A stretch of DNA of 64,000 bases from JAFDCJ01 sp964527835 (lineage in GTDB: Bacteria; Desulfobacterota; Desulfobacteria; Desulfobacterales; JAFDCJ01): the NCBI GenBank assembly GCA_964527835.1, contig CAZGNV010000021.1:5617-69616 (forward strand), read 5' to 3'. Of the stretch, positions 16,895-25,732 are shown piece after piece (within the stretch, counting starts at the first letter, position 1; every line of letters starts with the position of its first letter). Made by a program: the position numbers and the translations under genes. Under the pieces are notes generated by a model, which was given only the letters and a program-made list of their open reading frames with translations, had not been told where the DNA came from and did no database searches.

Positions 16895-18310
16895 ATGCCG
16901 CCCATCGTCACTCGATTTCCCCCCAGCCCCACCGGCTATCTGCATGTGGGAGGTGCCCGCACCGCGATTTTCAACTGGCTATACGCCCGGCACATGAAGG
17001 GCAAATTCATCCTGCGAATTGAAGACACCGACACCCGGCGCTCCACCCAGCAATCGGTGGATGCCATCTTCGACGCCCTGCAGTGGCTGGGAATCGACTG
17101 GGACGAGGGCCCGTATTACCAGACCCAGCGTATCGACATCTATAATGAGTATTTACAGCGCCTGATCGACTCCGGCGATGCCTACTACTGCACCTGCCCG
17201 CCGGAGGCCATCGAGGCCATGCGGCAGCGCGCCATGGCCACCGGGGACAAGCCGCGCTATGACGGAACCTGCCGCGAAAAAAACCTGCCAAAAACCGCCA
17301 TGGCGGTGGTGCGCTTCAAAGCCCCGCGGGCCGGAACCACGGTGGTCGAAGACGTGATCAAGGGCAACATCGTTTTTCAAAATGACGAACTGGATGATTT
17401 TGTCATCTGCCGCAGCGACGGAATTCCCACCTACAACTTTGCCGTGGTCGTCGACGACATCGCCATGGGCATTACCACCGTCATCCGGGGCGATGACCAC
17501 GTGATGAACACCCCCAAACAGATTCTGCTATACCGGGCCCTGGGGGCTGCGCTGCCTGTCTTCGGCCACGTGCCCATGGTGCTGGGAAAGGACCGCAGCC
17601 GGTTCAGCAAGCGCCATGGAGCAGTGTCGGTCACCGCCTACCGGGACATGGGCTACCTGCCCGATGCCATGCTGAACTACCTGGTACGCCTGGGCTGGTC
17701 CCACGGCGACCAGGAATTTTTCACCCGCGACGAACTGATCGAAGTTTTCGACATCGAGCACATCGGCCGTTCGGCCGGGGTTTTCGACCCCGACAAGCTG
17801 CTGGCCCTCAACGCCGACCACATCAAGGCCGCAGACCCGGCAAAACTGGTCGAACCCCTGGCCCCGTTTTTAAAAGCCCACGGCGTCGAGGTGAAGCCCG
17901 GTCCCTTCATCGAAGGTGTCATCCGCACCCTGAACGCGCGCAGCAAGACCTTAAAGGACATGGCCGCCGATGCCCTGTTCTATTTCAAGGATGACATTGC
18001 CTACGAAGAAAAGGCAGCCAAGAAATTTTTAAAGCCGACGGCCTTGGAGCCCTTGACCCTCTTGATCCAACAGCTCGAAAAACTGACGGATTTTTCGGAA
18101 AAAGCCCTGGAGGGCGCCTTTGTGGCGGTGATGGAAAAGACCGGACTCAAACTGGGCAAGATCGCCCAGCCGGTGCGGGTGGCCCTGACCGGACGGGCCG
18201 CCAGCCCGGGCATTTTTGAAATCATCGCCATCATCGGCCGACAGCGTGTGATCGAACGGCTCAAAAAAGCCTGCCGGTTCATCGAGCAAGCCACCGGCAG
18301 CGACGATTAG
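16895..18310 (+). CDS. gltX: glutamyl-tRNA synthetase
   Basis: Charges tRNA-Glu. The 471-residue class I enzyme begins VTRFPPSPTGYLHVGGARTA, the HIGH-type motif, has RGDDHVMNTPKQ and the KMSKS-type loop DRSRFSKRHGAVSV, and ends in the all-helical anticodon-binding domain (GRAASPGIFEIIAIIGRQRV). The start has AAGGAG 6 nt upstream. A separate glnS in the same window suggests this enzyme is discriminating, but no GatCAB genes are visible to test that. Confidence 0.96.
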   Translation: MPPIVTRFPPSPTGYLHVGGARTAIFNWLYARHMKGKFILRIEDTDTRRSTQQSVDAIFDALQWLGIDWDEGPYYQTQRIDIYNEYLQRLIDSGDAYYCTCPPEAIEAMRQRAMATGDKPRYDGTCREKNLPKTAMAVVRFKAPRAGTTVVEDVIKGNIVFQNDELDDFVICRSDGIPTYNFAVVVDDIAMGITTVIRGDDHVMNTPKQILLYRALGAALPVFGHVPMVLGKDRSRFSKRHGAVSVTAYRDMGYLPDAMLNYLVRLGWSHGDQEFFTRDELIEVFDIEHIGRSAGVFDPDKLLALNADHIKAADPAKLVEPLAPFLKAHGVEVKPGPFIEGVIRTLNARSKTLKDMAADALFYFKDDIAYEEKAAKKFLKPTALEPLTLLIQQLEKLTDFSEKALEGAFVAVMEKTGLKLGKIAQPVRVALTGRAASPGIFEIIAIIGRQRVIERLKKACRFIEQATGSDD

Positions 18311-18341
18311 CAGCAAACGCTTCCATTCTGCAAAAGGGGCG

Positions 18342-18392
18342 CCGGGGGATTGGGGTCCCTTCTTTACTAAAGGGGGACCAGGGGGGATTTTA
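18342..18392. repeat. G-rich hairpin downstream of gltX
   Basis: GGTCCC-TTCTTTACTAAA-GGGGGACC pairs, followed by a G run and ATTTTATAAA. It could act as a gltX transcript end, but the T-run is poor. Short G/C-rich hairpins of this kind recur in environmental genomes, so it may simply be an interspersed repeat. Confidence 0.35.
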
Positions 18393-18402
18393 TAAAAATT
18401 TC

Positions 18403-18430
18403 TTGACGCCCATCCCTGAATATGTAAATA
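18403..18430 (+). promoter_or_regulatory. candidate promoter of tRNA-Gln
   Basis: TTGACG (18403-18408) and TAAATA (18425-18430) are 16 bp apart, and the tRNA starts 16 bp after the -10 box. Position and spacing favour a real promoter. Confidence 0.5.
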
Positions 18431-18445
18431 CAAAAACCAACCTGC

Positions 18446-18519
18446 TGGGGGATCGTCTAGCGGCAGGACGACGGGTTCTGGCCCCGTTAACCCAGGTTCG
18501 AATCCTGGTCCCCCAGCCA
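18446..18519 (+). tRNA. tRNA-Gln (anticodon CTG)
   Basis: The cloverleaf is complete. Acceptor TGGGGGA pairs with TCCCCCA, the D stem is GTC/GAC, and the anticodon stem ACGGG/CCCGT has loop TTCTGGC, giving anticodon CTG. The T arm is CCAGG-TTCGAAT-CCTGG, with a G discriminator and encoded CCA (18517-18519). It reads CAG codons and is a substrate of GlnRS, encoded by glnS 1 kb away. Confidence 0.95.
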
Positions 18520-18530
18520 TTTCGACGCCA

Positions 18531-18570
18531 AAAGGGCATCCTTCAATAACGCGGGGGATGCCCTTTTTTT
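18531..18570 (+). terminator. intrinsic terminator after tRNA-Gln
   Basis: AAAGGGCATCC (18531-18541) pairs with GGATGCCCTTT and is followed by a run of seven T. The complement also ends in a short T run, so it may serve the minus-strand AIM24 gene ending at 18579 too. Confidence 0.85.
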
Positions 18571-18578
18571 CAAATTTT

Positions 18579-19373
18579 TCAGCGGTTGTCGCCGTCAATC
18601 AGGCCGCCCAGGGCACCGAGGAGGGAGCCTTCCCCCTTGCGGCTGCCGCCGGCCGCCGGCGCGTTTTGCAGGATCCGGTCGGCCATCCTTGAAAAGGGAA
18701 GGCTCTGGAGCAAGACGATCCCGGTGCCGCTCAAAGTTGCCAGAAAAAACCCCTCGCCGCCGAAAAACATGGACTTGAGACCGCCGGCGGCCTGGATGTC
18801 ATAGTGGATGCCGGCGGTAAAAGCCGCAATGCAGCCCGTATCCACCCGCAGGGTTTCATTGTTGAGGGTCTTTTTCACCACCGTGCCGCCGACATGGATA
18901 AAGGCCATGCCGTCGCCCCTTAAGCGCTGGAGGATGAATCCCTCGCCGCCGAAAAACCCGGCCCCCAGGCGCCGGTTAAAGGCAATGCCCACTTCGGTGC
19001 CGAAAGCCGCGCATAAAAAGGCATCCTTCTGGCAGATCAGCTCCCCCTTGATTTTGGCCATGTCGATGGCCAGGATCTTGCCGGGATAGGGCGCGGCAAA
19101 AGCGACCACTTTTTTGCCGGTGCCCTGGTTGGTGAAATGGGTCATGAAAATCGACTCGCCGGTGAGGGCCCGCTTGCCGGCACTCATCAGTTTTCCCAGC
19201 ACCCCCGTGCCGGGGTTAGAGCCGTCTCCCATCCGGGCTTCAAAGGAAATGCCGTCCTCCATGTAGTTCATGGCGCCGGCCTCGGCGATGACCGTCTCGC
19301 CGGGGTCCAGTTCAACCTCGACAATCTGCATGTCGTCACCGATCAGCTTATAGTCGACTTCGTGGCATTGCAT
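18579..19373 (-). CDS. AIM24/TIGR00266 family protein
   Basis: The 264-residue protein belongs to the TIGR00266/AIM24 family of unknown biochemical role. It is rich in beta-strand and glycine, with EAGAMNYMEDGISFEAR, GESIFMTHFTNQGTG, FGGEGFILQRLRGDGMAFIHVGG and a second FFGGEGFFLATLSG, giving an internal repeat of GGEGF segments. The start follows GGAGGAAGC. No signal peptide or membrane span is seen. It is transcribed toward tRNA-Gln and away from glnS. The family name is recognised from the motif pattern; no function is claimed. Confidence 0.85.
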   Translation of the reverse strand: MQCHEVDYKLIGDDMQIVEVELDPGETVIAEAGAMNYMEDGISFEARMGDGSNPGTGVLGKLMSAGKRALTGESIFMTHFTNQGTGKKVVAFAAPYPGKILAIDMAKIKGELICQKDAFLCAAFGTEVGIAFNRRLGAGFFGGEGFILQRLRGDGMAFIHVGGTVVKKTLNNETLRVDTGCIAAFTAGIHYDIQAAGGLKSMFFGGEGFFLATLSGTGIVLLQSLPFSRMADRILQNAPAAGGSRKGEGSLLGALGGLIDGDNR

Positions 19374-19451
19374 GCTTCCTCCTTTTTTGCAGTCAGTTGC
19401 GGCGTGCTGGGCAAAGGCTTTTCACGCCGCAAGGCATATTAGATTTTTCTC

Positions 19452-19480
19452 TTATGCCCGCAACTACAATATGCTATAAT
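19452..19480 (+). promoter_or_regulatory. candidate glnS promoter with extended -10
   Basis: A perfect TATAAT at 19475-19480 is preceded by TGC, making an extended -10 element. The -35 (TTATGC, 19452-19457, 17 bp away) is weak, as extended -10 promoters allow. It lies 55 bp before the glnS start. Confidence 0.6.
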
Positions 19481-19534
19481 CTGGAAAAAAAGTAAATGCC
19501 GGGCAAATTTACACCGTCAGCGGAGAAAATATCA

Positions 19535-21262
19535 ATGAAGAATAAAAACTCTCTGGATTCGAAAAATGCCGCTCAGTCGGCTGCGGCCACCAACTTCATC
19601 AAACAAATCATTGCCGAAGATGTCCAGCATGGCAAAAACGACGGGCGGGTCCACACGCGATTTCCGCCGGAGCCCAACGGGTACCTGCACATCGGGCATG
19701 CCAAGTCCATCTGCCTCAATTTCGGGCTGGCCGCTGAATTCGGCGGCCTGTGCAACCTGCGCTTCGACGATACCGACCCGAGCAAGGAGTCGGTCGAATA
19801 CGTCGAGTCCATTAAAGAAGATGTGCGCTGGCTTGGATTCGACTGGGAGGGGCGGCTGCATCACGCCTCGGATTATTTCGAACCGCTCTATGAATATGCC
19901 GTGCAGCTGATCAAGGCCGGCAAGGCCTATGTTGACAGTCTCAGTGCCGACGAGATCCGTGAGTACCGTGGAACTTTGACCCGGCCCGGAAAAAACAGCC
20001 CCTACCGGGACCGGACGGTGGCCGAAAACCTGGACCTGTTTGACCGCATGCGCGCCGGCGAATTCAAAGACGGCGAGCATGTGCTGCGGGCCAAAATCGA
20101 CATGGCCGCCCCCAACGTGATCATGCGCGACCCGACCCTGTACCGCATCCGCCATGTGGACCATTACCGCACCGGCAACGCTTGGTGCATCTATCCGATG
20201 TACGATTTTACCCACTGCCTGTCGGATTCCATCGAGGGCATCACCCATTCGCTGTGCACCCTGGAATTTGAAAACAACCGCCAGCTCTATGACTGGGTGC
20301 TCGATGAGCTGGGGGTCTATCATCCCCGGCAGATCGAATTTGCCCGCTTGAACCTGACCTACACCGTGCTGAGCAAGCGCAAGCTGATCCAACTGGTGGA
20401 GCAGGGTCATGTCAGCGGCTGGGATGACCCGCGCATGCCCACCATTTCCGGATTGCGCCGGCGCGGCTACACCCCGGCGGCCATCCGCAATTTCTGTGAG
20501 CGCATCGGGGTTGCCCGGGCCGACAGCATGGTGGACCTGGCCCTGCTGGAATACTGTGTCCGCGAGGACCTGAACAAAAGCGCCGCCCGGGTGATGGGGG
20601 TTTTGCGGCCGCTGAAGGTGGTCATCGACAATTACCCGCCGGAAAGGGAAGAACTTCTGGAGGCAATCAACAACCCGGAAGACCCGTCCATGGGCTCGCG
20701 CCAGGTGCCCTTTTGCCGGGAGCTGTATATTGAACGCGATGACTTCATGGAAGCCCCGCCCAAAAAGTTCTTTCGCCTGGCGCCGGGCCGTGAGGTGCGC
20801 CTGCGCTATGCCTACTTTATCACCTGCGTGGACGTCGTCAAGAATCCGGACAACGGCGAGGTGGTTGAACTTCACTGCACCTATGACCCGGCCACCCGCG
20901 GCGGCGATGCGCCCGACGGCCGCAAGGTCAAGGCAACCCTGCACTGGGTATCGGCCCGGCATGCCGTTGAAGCCGAAGCCCGGCTTTACAACCAGCTTTT
21001 CAGTGTCGAAAATCCAGCCGATGTCAAAGCCGGCCAGGATTTCAGGGACACTCTGAATCCCGAATCGCTGGAAACCCTGACCGACTGCCGGCTCGAACCC
21101 GGCCTGGCGGCAGCCGCCCCCGGCGACCGTTTCCAGTTTGAACGGCTGGGATATTTCTGCGTGGACACCAAAGATTCCAGGGCCGGCCGGCCGGTGTTCA
21201 ACCGCACGGTGACCCTGCGCGATACCTGGGCCCGAATTCTCAAGGCCCGCAAAAAAAAGTGA
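19535..21262 (+). CDS. glnS: glutaminyl-tRNA synthetase
   Basis: Charges tRNA-Gln directly. The 575-residue class I enzyme has TRFPPEPNGYLHIGHAKSI (HIGH), the KMSKS-type VLSKRKL, PMYDFTHCLSDSIEGITHSL and WDDPRMPTISGLRRRGY, then the two beta-barrel anticodon-binding domains of GlnRS to the C-terminus. ATG 19535 follows CGGAG; the open frame reaches 19496. GlnRS is patchy in bacteria and is generally thought to have been acquired from eukaryotes. Here it sits 1 kb from its tRNA. Confidence 0.97.
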   Translation: MKNKNSLDSKNAAQSAAATNFIKQIIAEDVQHGKNDGRVHTRFPPEPNGYLHIGHAKSICLNFGLAAEFGGLCNLRFDDTDPSKESVEYVESIKEDVRWLGFDWEGRLHHASDYFEPLYEYAVQLIKAGKAYVDSLSADEIREYRGTLTRPGKNSPYRDRTVAENLDLFDRMRAGEFKDGEHVLRAKIDMAAPNVIMRDPTLYRIRHVDHYRTGNAWCIYPMYDFTHCLSDSIEGITHSLCTLEFENNRQLYDWVLDELGVYHPRQIEFARLNLTYTVLSKRKLIQLVEQGHVSGWDDPRMPTISGLRRRGYTPAAIRNFCERIGVARADSMVDLALLEYCVREDLNKSAARVMGVLRPLKVVIDNYPPEREELLEAINNPEDPSMGSRQVPFCRELYIERDDFMEAPPKKFFRLAPGREVRLRYAYFITCVDVVKNPDNGEVVELHCTYDPATRGGDAPDGRKVKATLHWVSARHAVEAEARLYNQLFSVENPADVKAGQDFRDTLNPESLETLTDCRLEPGLAAAAPGDRFQFERLGYFCVDTKDSRAGRPVFNRTVTLRDTWARILKARKKK

Positions 21263-21325
21263 CCCTGCCGGTTGTCCCTGTCGACGGCCCGCCCAGGGTG
21301 GGGTTTTTCAGCGGCAACGCCTGTT

Positions 21326-22375
21326 CTACCCAACCGCTTCCAGATACCAGCGGTACACGGCCTGCAGCCCATCGGCCAGATGGATTTTCGGCTGCCAGCC
21401 CAGCTCTTGCAAGCGGGAGACATCCAGCAGCTTGCGGGGCGTCCCATCCGGTTTGGAACGGTCCCATTTGATTTGCGCGTCATACCCCACGACACCGGCA
21501 ACCATCTGCGCCAGTTCGCGCACCGTCAGATCCCGGCCCCAGCCGATGTTGATAATCTGCGATGAATCGTAATGCCACATCAGAAACACACAGGCCTCGG
21601 CCAGATCGTCGACATGCAAAAATTCACGCCGGGGTGCACCCGAACCCCATAGGACAACCGCTGGTTTGCCACTGGAGCCATTGACTCCCTGGCCGGCGGC
21701 AGGCTCCCGGCCAAGGGAAATTTTAATATCTTCCGGGATCGGACCGAAGACCTGCTCGTCTCTTTCAATGCCCTGCCAGTCGTCCGCGGCCGCCAGTTTG
21801 GCCAGGTGGAATTTGCGGATCAGCGCCGGCAGCACATGGGAGGTTTGAAAATCGAAGTTGTCGTTGGGTCCGTACAGGTTGTTGGGCATCACGCTGATAA
21901 AATGGGTGCCGTACTGCCAGTTGTAAGCCTGGCACATCTTGATGCCGGCAATTTTCGCGACGGCATAGGGCTCATTGGTGGATTCGAGCGGTCCGGAAAG
22001 CAGGTATTCTTCCTTGATGGGCTGGGGGCAAAGCCTGGGGTAAATGCAGGAACTGCCCAAAAAAAGCAGCTTTTTTACCTGGCTGCGATAGGCGGCATGG
22101 ATGATGTTGGTCTGAATGGCAATGTTTTCGTAAATAAACTGCGCCGGGTATGTTTTGTTGCCCCAGATGCCGCCGACCCTGGCGGCTGCCAGAAACACAT
22201 AGTCCGGCTTTTCCTGGTTGAAAAAGGATTCCACCTGTTGCTGGCGGGTCAAATCAAGCTCGCCACGGGTCCGGGCCACAATGTTGCGGTAGCCTTTTTT
22301 CTTGAGTCGGCGTACGAGGGCCGAGCCCACCATGCCACGGTGCCCGGCAACATAGACTTTAGCGGTTTTGTCCAT
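21326..22375 (-). CDS. fcl: GDP-L-fucose synthase
   Basis: Epimerises and reduces GDP-4-keto-6-deoxymannose to GDP-L-fucose for surface polysaccharide. The 349-residue extended SDR has the NADP motif VAGHRGMVGSALVRRL, LAAARVGGI, the Ser in LGSSCIYPR, the Tyr/Lys pair in YAVAKIAGIK and EFLHVDDLAEACVFLM. An insertion near residues 205-235 (ending GSSGKPAVVLWGSGAPRREF) is longer than usual. It begins immediately after the cysQ stop codon (TAAATG), so the two are coupled. No gmd is seen nearby. Confidence 0.93.
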   Translation of the reverse strand: MDKTAKVYVAGHRGMVGSALVRRLKKKGYRNIVARTRGELDLTRQQQVESFFNQEKPDYVFLAAARVGGIWGNKTYPAQFIYENIAIQTNIIHAAYRSQVKKLLFLGSSCIYPRLCPQPIKEEYLLSGPLESTNEPYAVAKIAGIKMCQAYNWQYGTHFISVMPNNLYGPNDNFDFQTSHVLPALIRKFHLAKLAAADDWQGIERDEQVFGPIPEDIKISLGREPAAGQGVNGSSGKPAVVLWGSGAPRREFLHVDDLAEACVFLMWHYDSSQIINIGWGRDLTVRELAQMVAGVVGYDAQIKWDRSKPDGTPRKLLDVSRLQELGWQPKIHLADGLQAVYRWYLEAVG

Positions 22376-23248
22376 TTAGCGTATGACCACAAACCATGGG
22401 TTGAGCAGATTCTGCTTGTTGTAAACCAGTGCCTCGTCGCTATCGTACTGCAGCACCCGGGCGCCGGCAGCTTCAGCAATGGCATGCCCGGCAGCCGTGT
22501 CCCATTCCATAGTAGGCCCGGTGCGCGGGTAGATGTCCGCCCGACCCTCGGCCACCAGGCACAGCTTGAGCGAACTGCCGGCGGAAATAAAGTCGACCTC
22601 GCCGTGCTGCCTTCGTTTTTCCGCCACAAATGATTCCAGCTCGGGGCTGCCGTGGGAGCGGCTGCCCATGATGGTGTATGGCCGGCGGGTGCCGTCATCC
22701 ACCGGCAGCCGGACCGCCCGGTCCTTAAGCGCTGCCAGCAGCCGTTCGGCTTGGCTGTCGCTCGGAGGGTCCGGCGGCATATTCAAGATTTCATTCACAA
22801 CGGCATCCCGGCCGTTGCCGGCACGGTTGAAATCCAGCTTAAAGGCCCCCATACCGCTCAAAGCAAAATAGAGCATATTCTTGTCCGGCACAAAAACAAC
22901 ACCGGCCGCCGGCCGGCAGTCCTGGATAATCGCGATGTTGACGGTAAATTCACCGTTTTTCTTGATGAATTCCTTGGTTCCGTCCAGAGGATCAATCAGC
23001 CAGTAGGTTTGCCATTTTTTTCGCTGGGCATAGTCGATGTCCTTGCCTTCCTCGCTCAGCAGCGGGATGTCAAACACCGCCAGCCGCCGCACGATAGTCT
23101 CATGGGCGCGCCGGTCGGCCAGTGTCAGGGGGGACTGATCGGCTTTTTGCTGGACTTCGAAATCAGCCGACCGGTAGACCTCCAGAATGACTTCTCCAGC
23201 TTCCACGGCGGCCGCCACGGCCGTCAACAGATAAATTTCAAGGTTCAT
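22376..23248 (-). CDS. cysQ: 3'(2'),5'-bisphosphate nucleotidase CysQ
   Basis: Hydrolyses PAP to AMP; an inositol-monophosphatase-fold enzyme. The 290 residues contain ADRRAHETI, the metal motif LLSEEGKDIDY, the signature WLIDPLDGTKEFIKKNGEFTVNIA and the C-terminal EWDTAAGHAIAEAAGARV. In a dissimilatory sulfate reducer that uses APS rather than PAPS, the PAP pool must come from assimilation or ACP modification. Its partner fcl suggests a link to polysaccharide or sulfated-sugar chemistry, which is only inference. Confidence 0.92.
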   Translation of the reverse strand: MNLEIYLLTAVAAAVEAGEVILEVYRSADFEVQQKADQSPLTLADRRAHETIVRRLAVFDIPLLSEEGKDIDYAQRKKWQTYWLIDPLDGTKEFIKKNGEFTVNIAIIQDCRPAAGVVFVPDKNMLYFALSGMGAFKLDFNRAGNGRDAVVNEILNMPPDPPSDSQAERLLAALKDRAVRLPVDDGTRRPYTIMGSRSHGSPELESFVAEKRRQHGEVDFISAGSSLKLCLVAEGRADIYPRTGPTMEWDTAAGHAIAEAAGARVLQYDSDEALVYNKQNLLNPWFVVIR

Positions 23249-23390
23249 CAGCGTCCCTCAGCATCATTTCGATTAATTTCCAGGCAGCGGTTTTTCATCC
23301 TTCGGCTTCTTAACCGCTTATTTTCTTTGCGGCCATTTCACTGCAGTTTAGTATGAACCGCGGTGAAAGTCAATTTGGAACAAATTCGGA

Positions 23391-24308
23391 TCACTTGAAA
23401 TTCAGCCCGGCAACCACCGCCCACAGCACCAACGCATGCATGACCGCTAAAATCGCCAGCAGCGAAAAAATCCAGCGCCGGATGGTGCCCTGGTCGTCAT
23501 CGGCAACCGGATCGGTTTCGGTGGCAGACACCGCAAAAACACGGCCGCGATTCCAGTAATAGATGATCACCGCAACTGCGCCACCCAGCGACAACCCGTT
23601 GCCGATCAACAGCCACCCGGGATAGCTGGGACTGAACGCTCCCTGCCGCTGGACATCAAACAAACGCACACCCATCACCGCAGCCGTTGCCCCTGAAAGC
23701 AGGATGAGCATCAGACTCCCCCTGTAATCCCGCCAACGCCCCGCCCAGACCCATCGCTTTTGAACTGCCGATCCGGTCATCCCCATCAGCATGAGAACCC
23801 CGATAAATGCCGCAGCGGCATCAATCACCATATCCGACCAGCCATAGGAGCGTTGCGGATGGATCCCCTGCATCAGCTCATCGACGAAACCCAGCATCGC
23901 CGCACAGGTAAAAATCAGCAACAAAAGGCCCCGTCCCTTATAATCGGTTGCCAGCGCCCAGTAAAGCAGCCAGGTCATCAGGACGTATTGCGGAATGTGA
24001 ATATGTTTGTTGCCATTGGGCTCGGCCATCACGATGGTAAAAACGATCAAGGCACTGACGGCCAGAATGCCAAGACAACGGATGGCTATTTTCTGCTGAA
24101 CACAAACAATCGTGTAGACCGCTGCAAGCAAGACAGTGATCAAAAGCGGCAGACGGGCGGTGATGGTCGCAGGAAAATGCCGCTCAAGCGCCTGAAAAAC
24201 CAAAATAACATACGGCAAAGCAGCGGTGTACAATGCCACGGCAGCCCAGCGCAGCGGGCCCGGCGGCCGGGCACAAAGAACGTGAATGGAGAAATCAGCA
24301 GCCATCAT
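23391..24308 (-). CDS. VanZ-like integral membrane protein
   Basis: A 305-residue polytopic protein with about eight hydrophobic helices. The segment KHIHIPQYVLMTWLL ... DELMQGIHPQRSYGWSDMVIDAAAAFIG matches the VanZ-like pattern, with the family's conserved H, E-Q and D-D-N-type positions. The C-terminal third has two more helices beyond a usual VanZ unit. The role of VanZ-like proteins outside teicoplanin resistance is unknown. The start is ATGATG at 24308, with only a weak GAGACC upstream. It is divergent from the HD gene at 24456. Confidence 0.72.
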   Translation of the reverse strand: MMAADFSIHVLCARPPGPLRWAAVALYTAALPYVILVFQALERHFPATITARLPLLITVLLAAVYTIVCVQQKIAIRCLGILAVSALIVFTIVMAEPNGNKHIHIPQYVLMTWLLYWALATDYKGRGLLLLIFTCAAMLGFVDELMQGIHPQRSYGWSDMVIDAAAAFIGVLMLMGMTGSAVQKRWVWAGRWRDYRGSLMLILLSGATAAVMGVRLFDVQRQGAFSPSYPGWLLIGNGLSLGGAVAVIIYYWNRGRVFAVSATETDPVADDDQGTIRRWIFSLLAILAVMHALVLWAVVAGLNFK

Positions 24309-24385
24309 CGGGTCTCAAGCGGGTTGATTTTTACAATTCAACTGGTTACTGTTATGCCATAAAACCACAATCGAGTAAAATTCAC

Positions 24386-24441
24386 GGTGCCGTAAAAAAT
24401 CATTTTCAAGCGGTTTAAGCCTTTGCGAAAAAAAAGCGGTG
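24386..24441. repeat. half-copy of the family 1 repeat upstream of the HD gene
   Basis: GCCGTAAAAAATCATTTTCA (24389-24408) and the following AAGCGG, TTAAGCC and GCGAAAAAAAA match the left arm seen at 9.04 and 10.22 kb. It runs to within a few bases of the ribosome site of the downstream gene. Confidence 0.5.
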
Positions 24442-24455
24442 AGGGGAAGTGCCCA

Positions 24456-25616
24456 ATGCCGGTATTTGATCTGTCTGAATTTTTCAAGCTCTCGTCGGCC
24501 CTGAATTACAACCTGAGTGCGGCTTCTTTGAACCGCTACAATGTATTGATGTACATTCTCGCCGGCAGGCGACTGGATGCCGACGATCAACAGGATCGTG
24601 AAAAAAAAGGGGTTCTGATGGAAGCCCTGGGCTATCTGTTTTCCGCCTACCGGCAAAAGCGGCGGCGCCTGGGGCCAATGGCGGTGCTGCATCCGCTTAG
24701 GGCCGCGGCGCTGTTCACCCGCTCGCTGAACAGCGTCAACCTAGTGGACGTGCTCAGCGTCCTGTTGCATGATATTCTCGAAGACATCGAGTCGAGGCAA
24801 TTCGACACCGTGACCTGGAAAGCCATGGAAGGCCAGCTATACAGCCTGCTGGACCGCCTTGAACCGGATGACGAAGCCCGGCTGACGGCCAATCTGTTGT
24901 GCCTGACGCGTGTCGCCGGCGAATCTTACTACCGCTATATCGCCAGACTGCTGGACAACGCCCGCAACGCCCCGGAATTGGTGGAGGTCAAACTGGCCGA
25001 TCGTCTGGACAACACGCTGGACATGCGCATCGACCTTGAAGACCCGCTGGCCGATCTTGACTTTTTCAAAACCATTTTCCAGATTCTGTTTGTCAACAAC
25101 TACCCGGGCTACCAACCCAGGGCGGAACATTCCCAGGCGACGGCAATCAACGGCGCCCGCCGGCTGTATCAGCTATTTAAAAATGCCGTGCTGCTCTCGC
25201 TGATCCGCCAGCACACCCCGGCAGACGACCGCCGCACCATCGAACCCCTGTTTGACACCGTTGCCGAAGCCAGTCTGAAAGAAGCCCAGCGCACTCTGGT
25301 CCATCTGGCCGGCTATCACCTCAACGAGGTTGGCACCCAGCGCCGCCTGATACTCGAAGCCATGCAGTACTGCTACAGCGGCCGCAGCGACCTGATCACC
25401 CGGCCTGACGGCCAGCAGTTGCTCGACGGGCTGTTCTCCACCTATTTCGGACCTGTCTCCAGCAAAGTCCGCGGCCCGCAGCTGGACATCCTGTATCAGA
25501 ACAAACCCCTGATGCTGGAAGCCTCGGTGGCCTTCATCGTCATTTTCCTGAGCTTTTTAAACGACCGGGATTTTTTCATCAAAGGCATCAGCGCCAAGGG
25601 CATTGAGCCGGAATAG
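24456..25616 (+). CDS. HD-domain protein resembling the Rel/SpoT hydrolase domain
   Basis: The 386-residue protein carries, in order, VLHPLRAAALF (His79), LLHDILEDIE (His105-Asp106, Glu109-Asp110) and VKLADRLDNTLDMR (Asp182, Asn186). These match the ppGpp-hydrolase residues of Rel/SpoT, where KLADRLHN is diagnostic, with similar spacing. No synthetase, TGS or ACT domain follows. The last 180 residues are helical and unrecognised, ending in a hydrophobic stretch near residues 350-370. This could be a stand-alone alarmone hydrolase or another HD phosphohydrolase. ATG 24456 has GAGGGGAAG upstream and is preferred to TTG 24423. Confidence 0.75.
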   Translation: MPVFDLSEFFKLSSALNYNLSAASLNRYNVLMYILAGRRLDADDQQDREKKGVLMEALGYLFSAYRQKRRRLGPMAVLHPLRAAALFTRSLNSVNLVDVLSVLLHDILEDIESRQFDTVTWKAMEGQLYSLLDRLEPDDEARLTANLLCLTRVAGESYYRYIARLLDNARNAPELVEVKLADRLDNTLDMRIDLEDPLADLDFFKTIFQILFVNNYPGYQPRAEHSQATAINGARRLYQLFKNAVLLSLIRQHTPADDRRTIEPLFDTVAEASLKEAQRTLVHLAGYHLNEVGTQRRLILEAMQYCYSGRSDLITRPDGQQLLDGLFSTYFGPVSSKVRGPQLDILYQNKPLMLEASVAFIVIFLSFLNDRDFFIKGISAKGIEPE

Positions 25617-25732
25617 TCGCCTTCGGACGCCAGGTGCTATGCTCTCTGCGCTTTGCACCATGCGTATCCCCCGCGAAAACCGGAAACCGGCGGGGAAAAA
25701 GATGCTTTGTGGATGGCAGTCAGCTGAAAAGC

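Noticed and set aside
19532..20962. 476-codon minus-strand frame inside glnS
   Set aside because: Same reason; glnS has complete synthetase motifs on the plus strand.
24456..25616. Frameshifted SpoT remnant
   Set aside because: The frame is intact for 386 codons with its own ribosome site, and the part after the HD region does not resemble the synthetase domain, so it is not a decayed SpoT.
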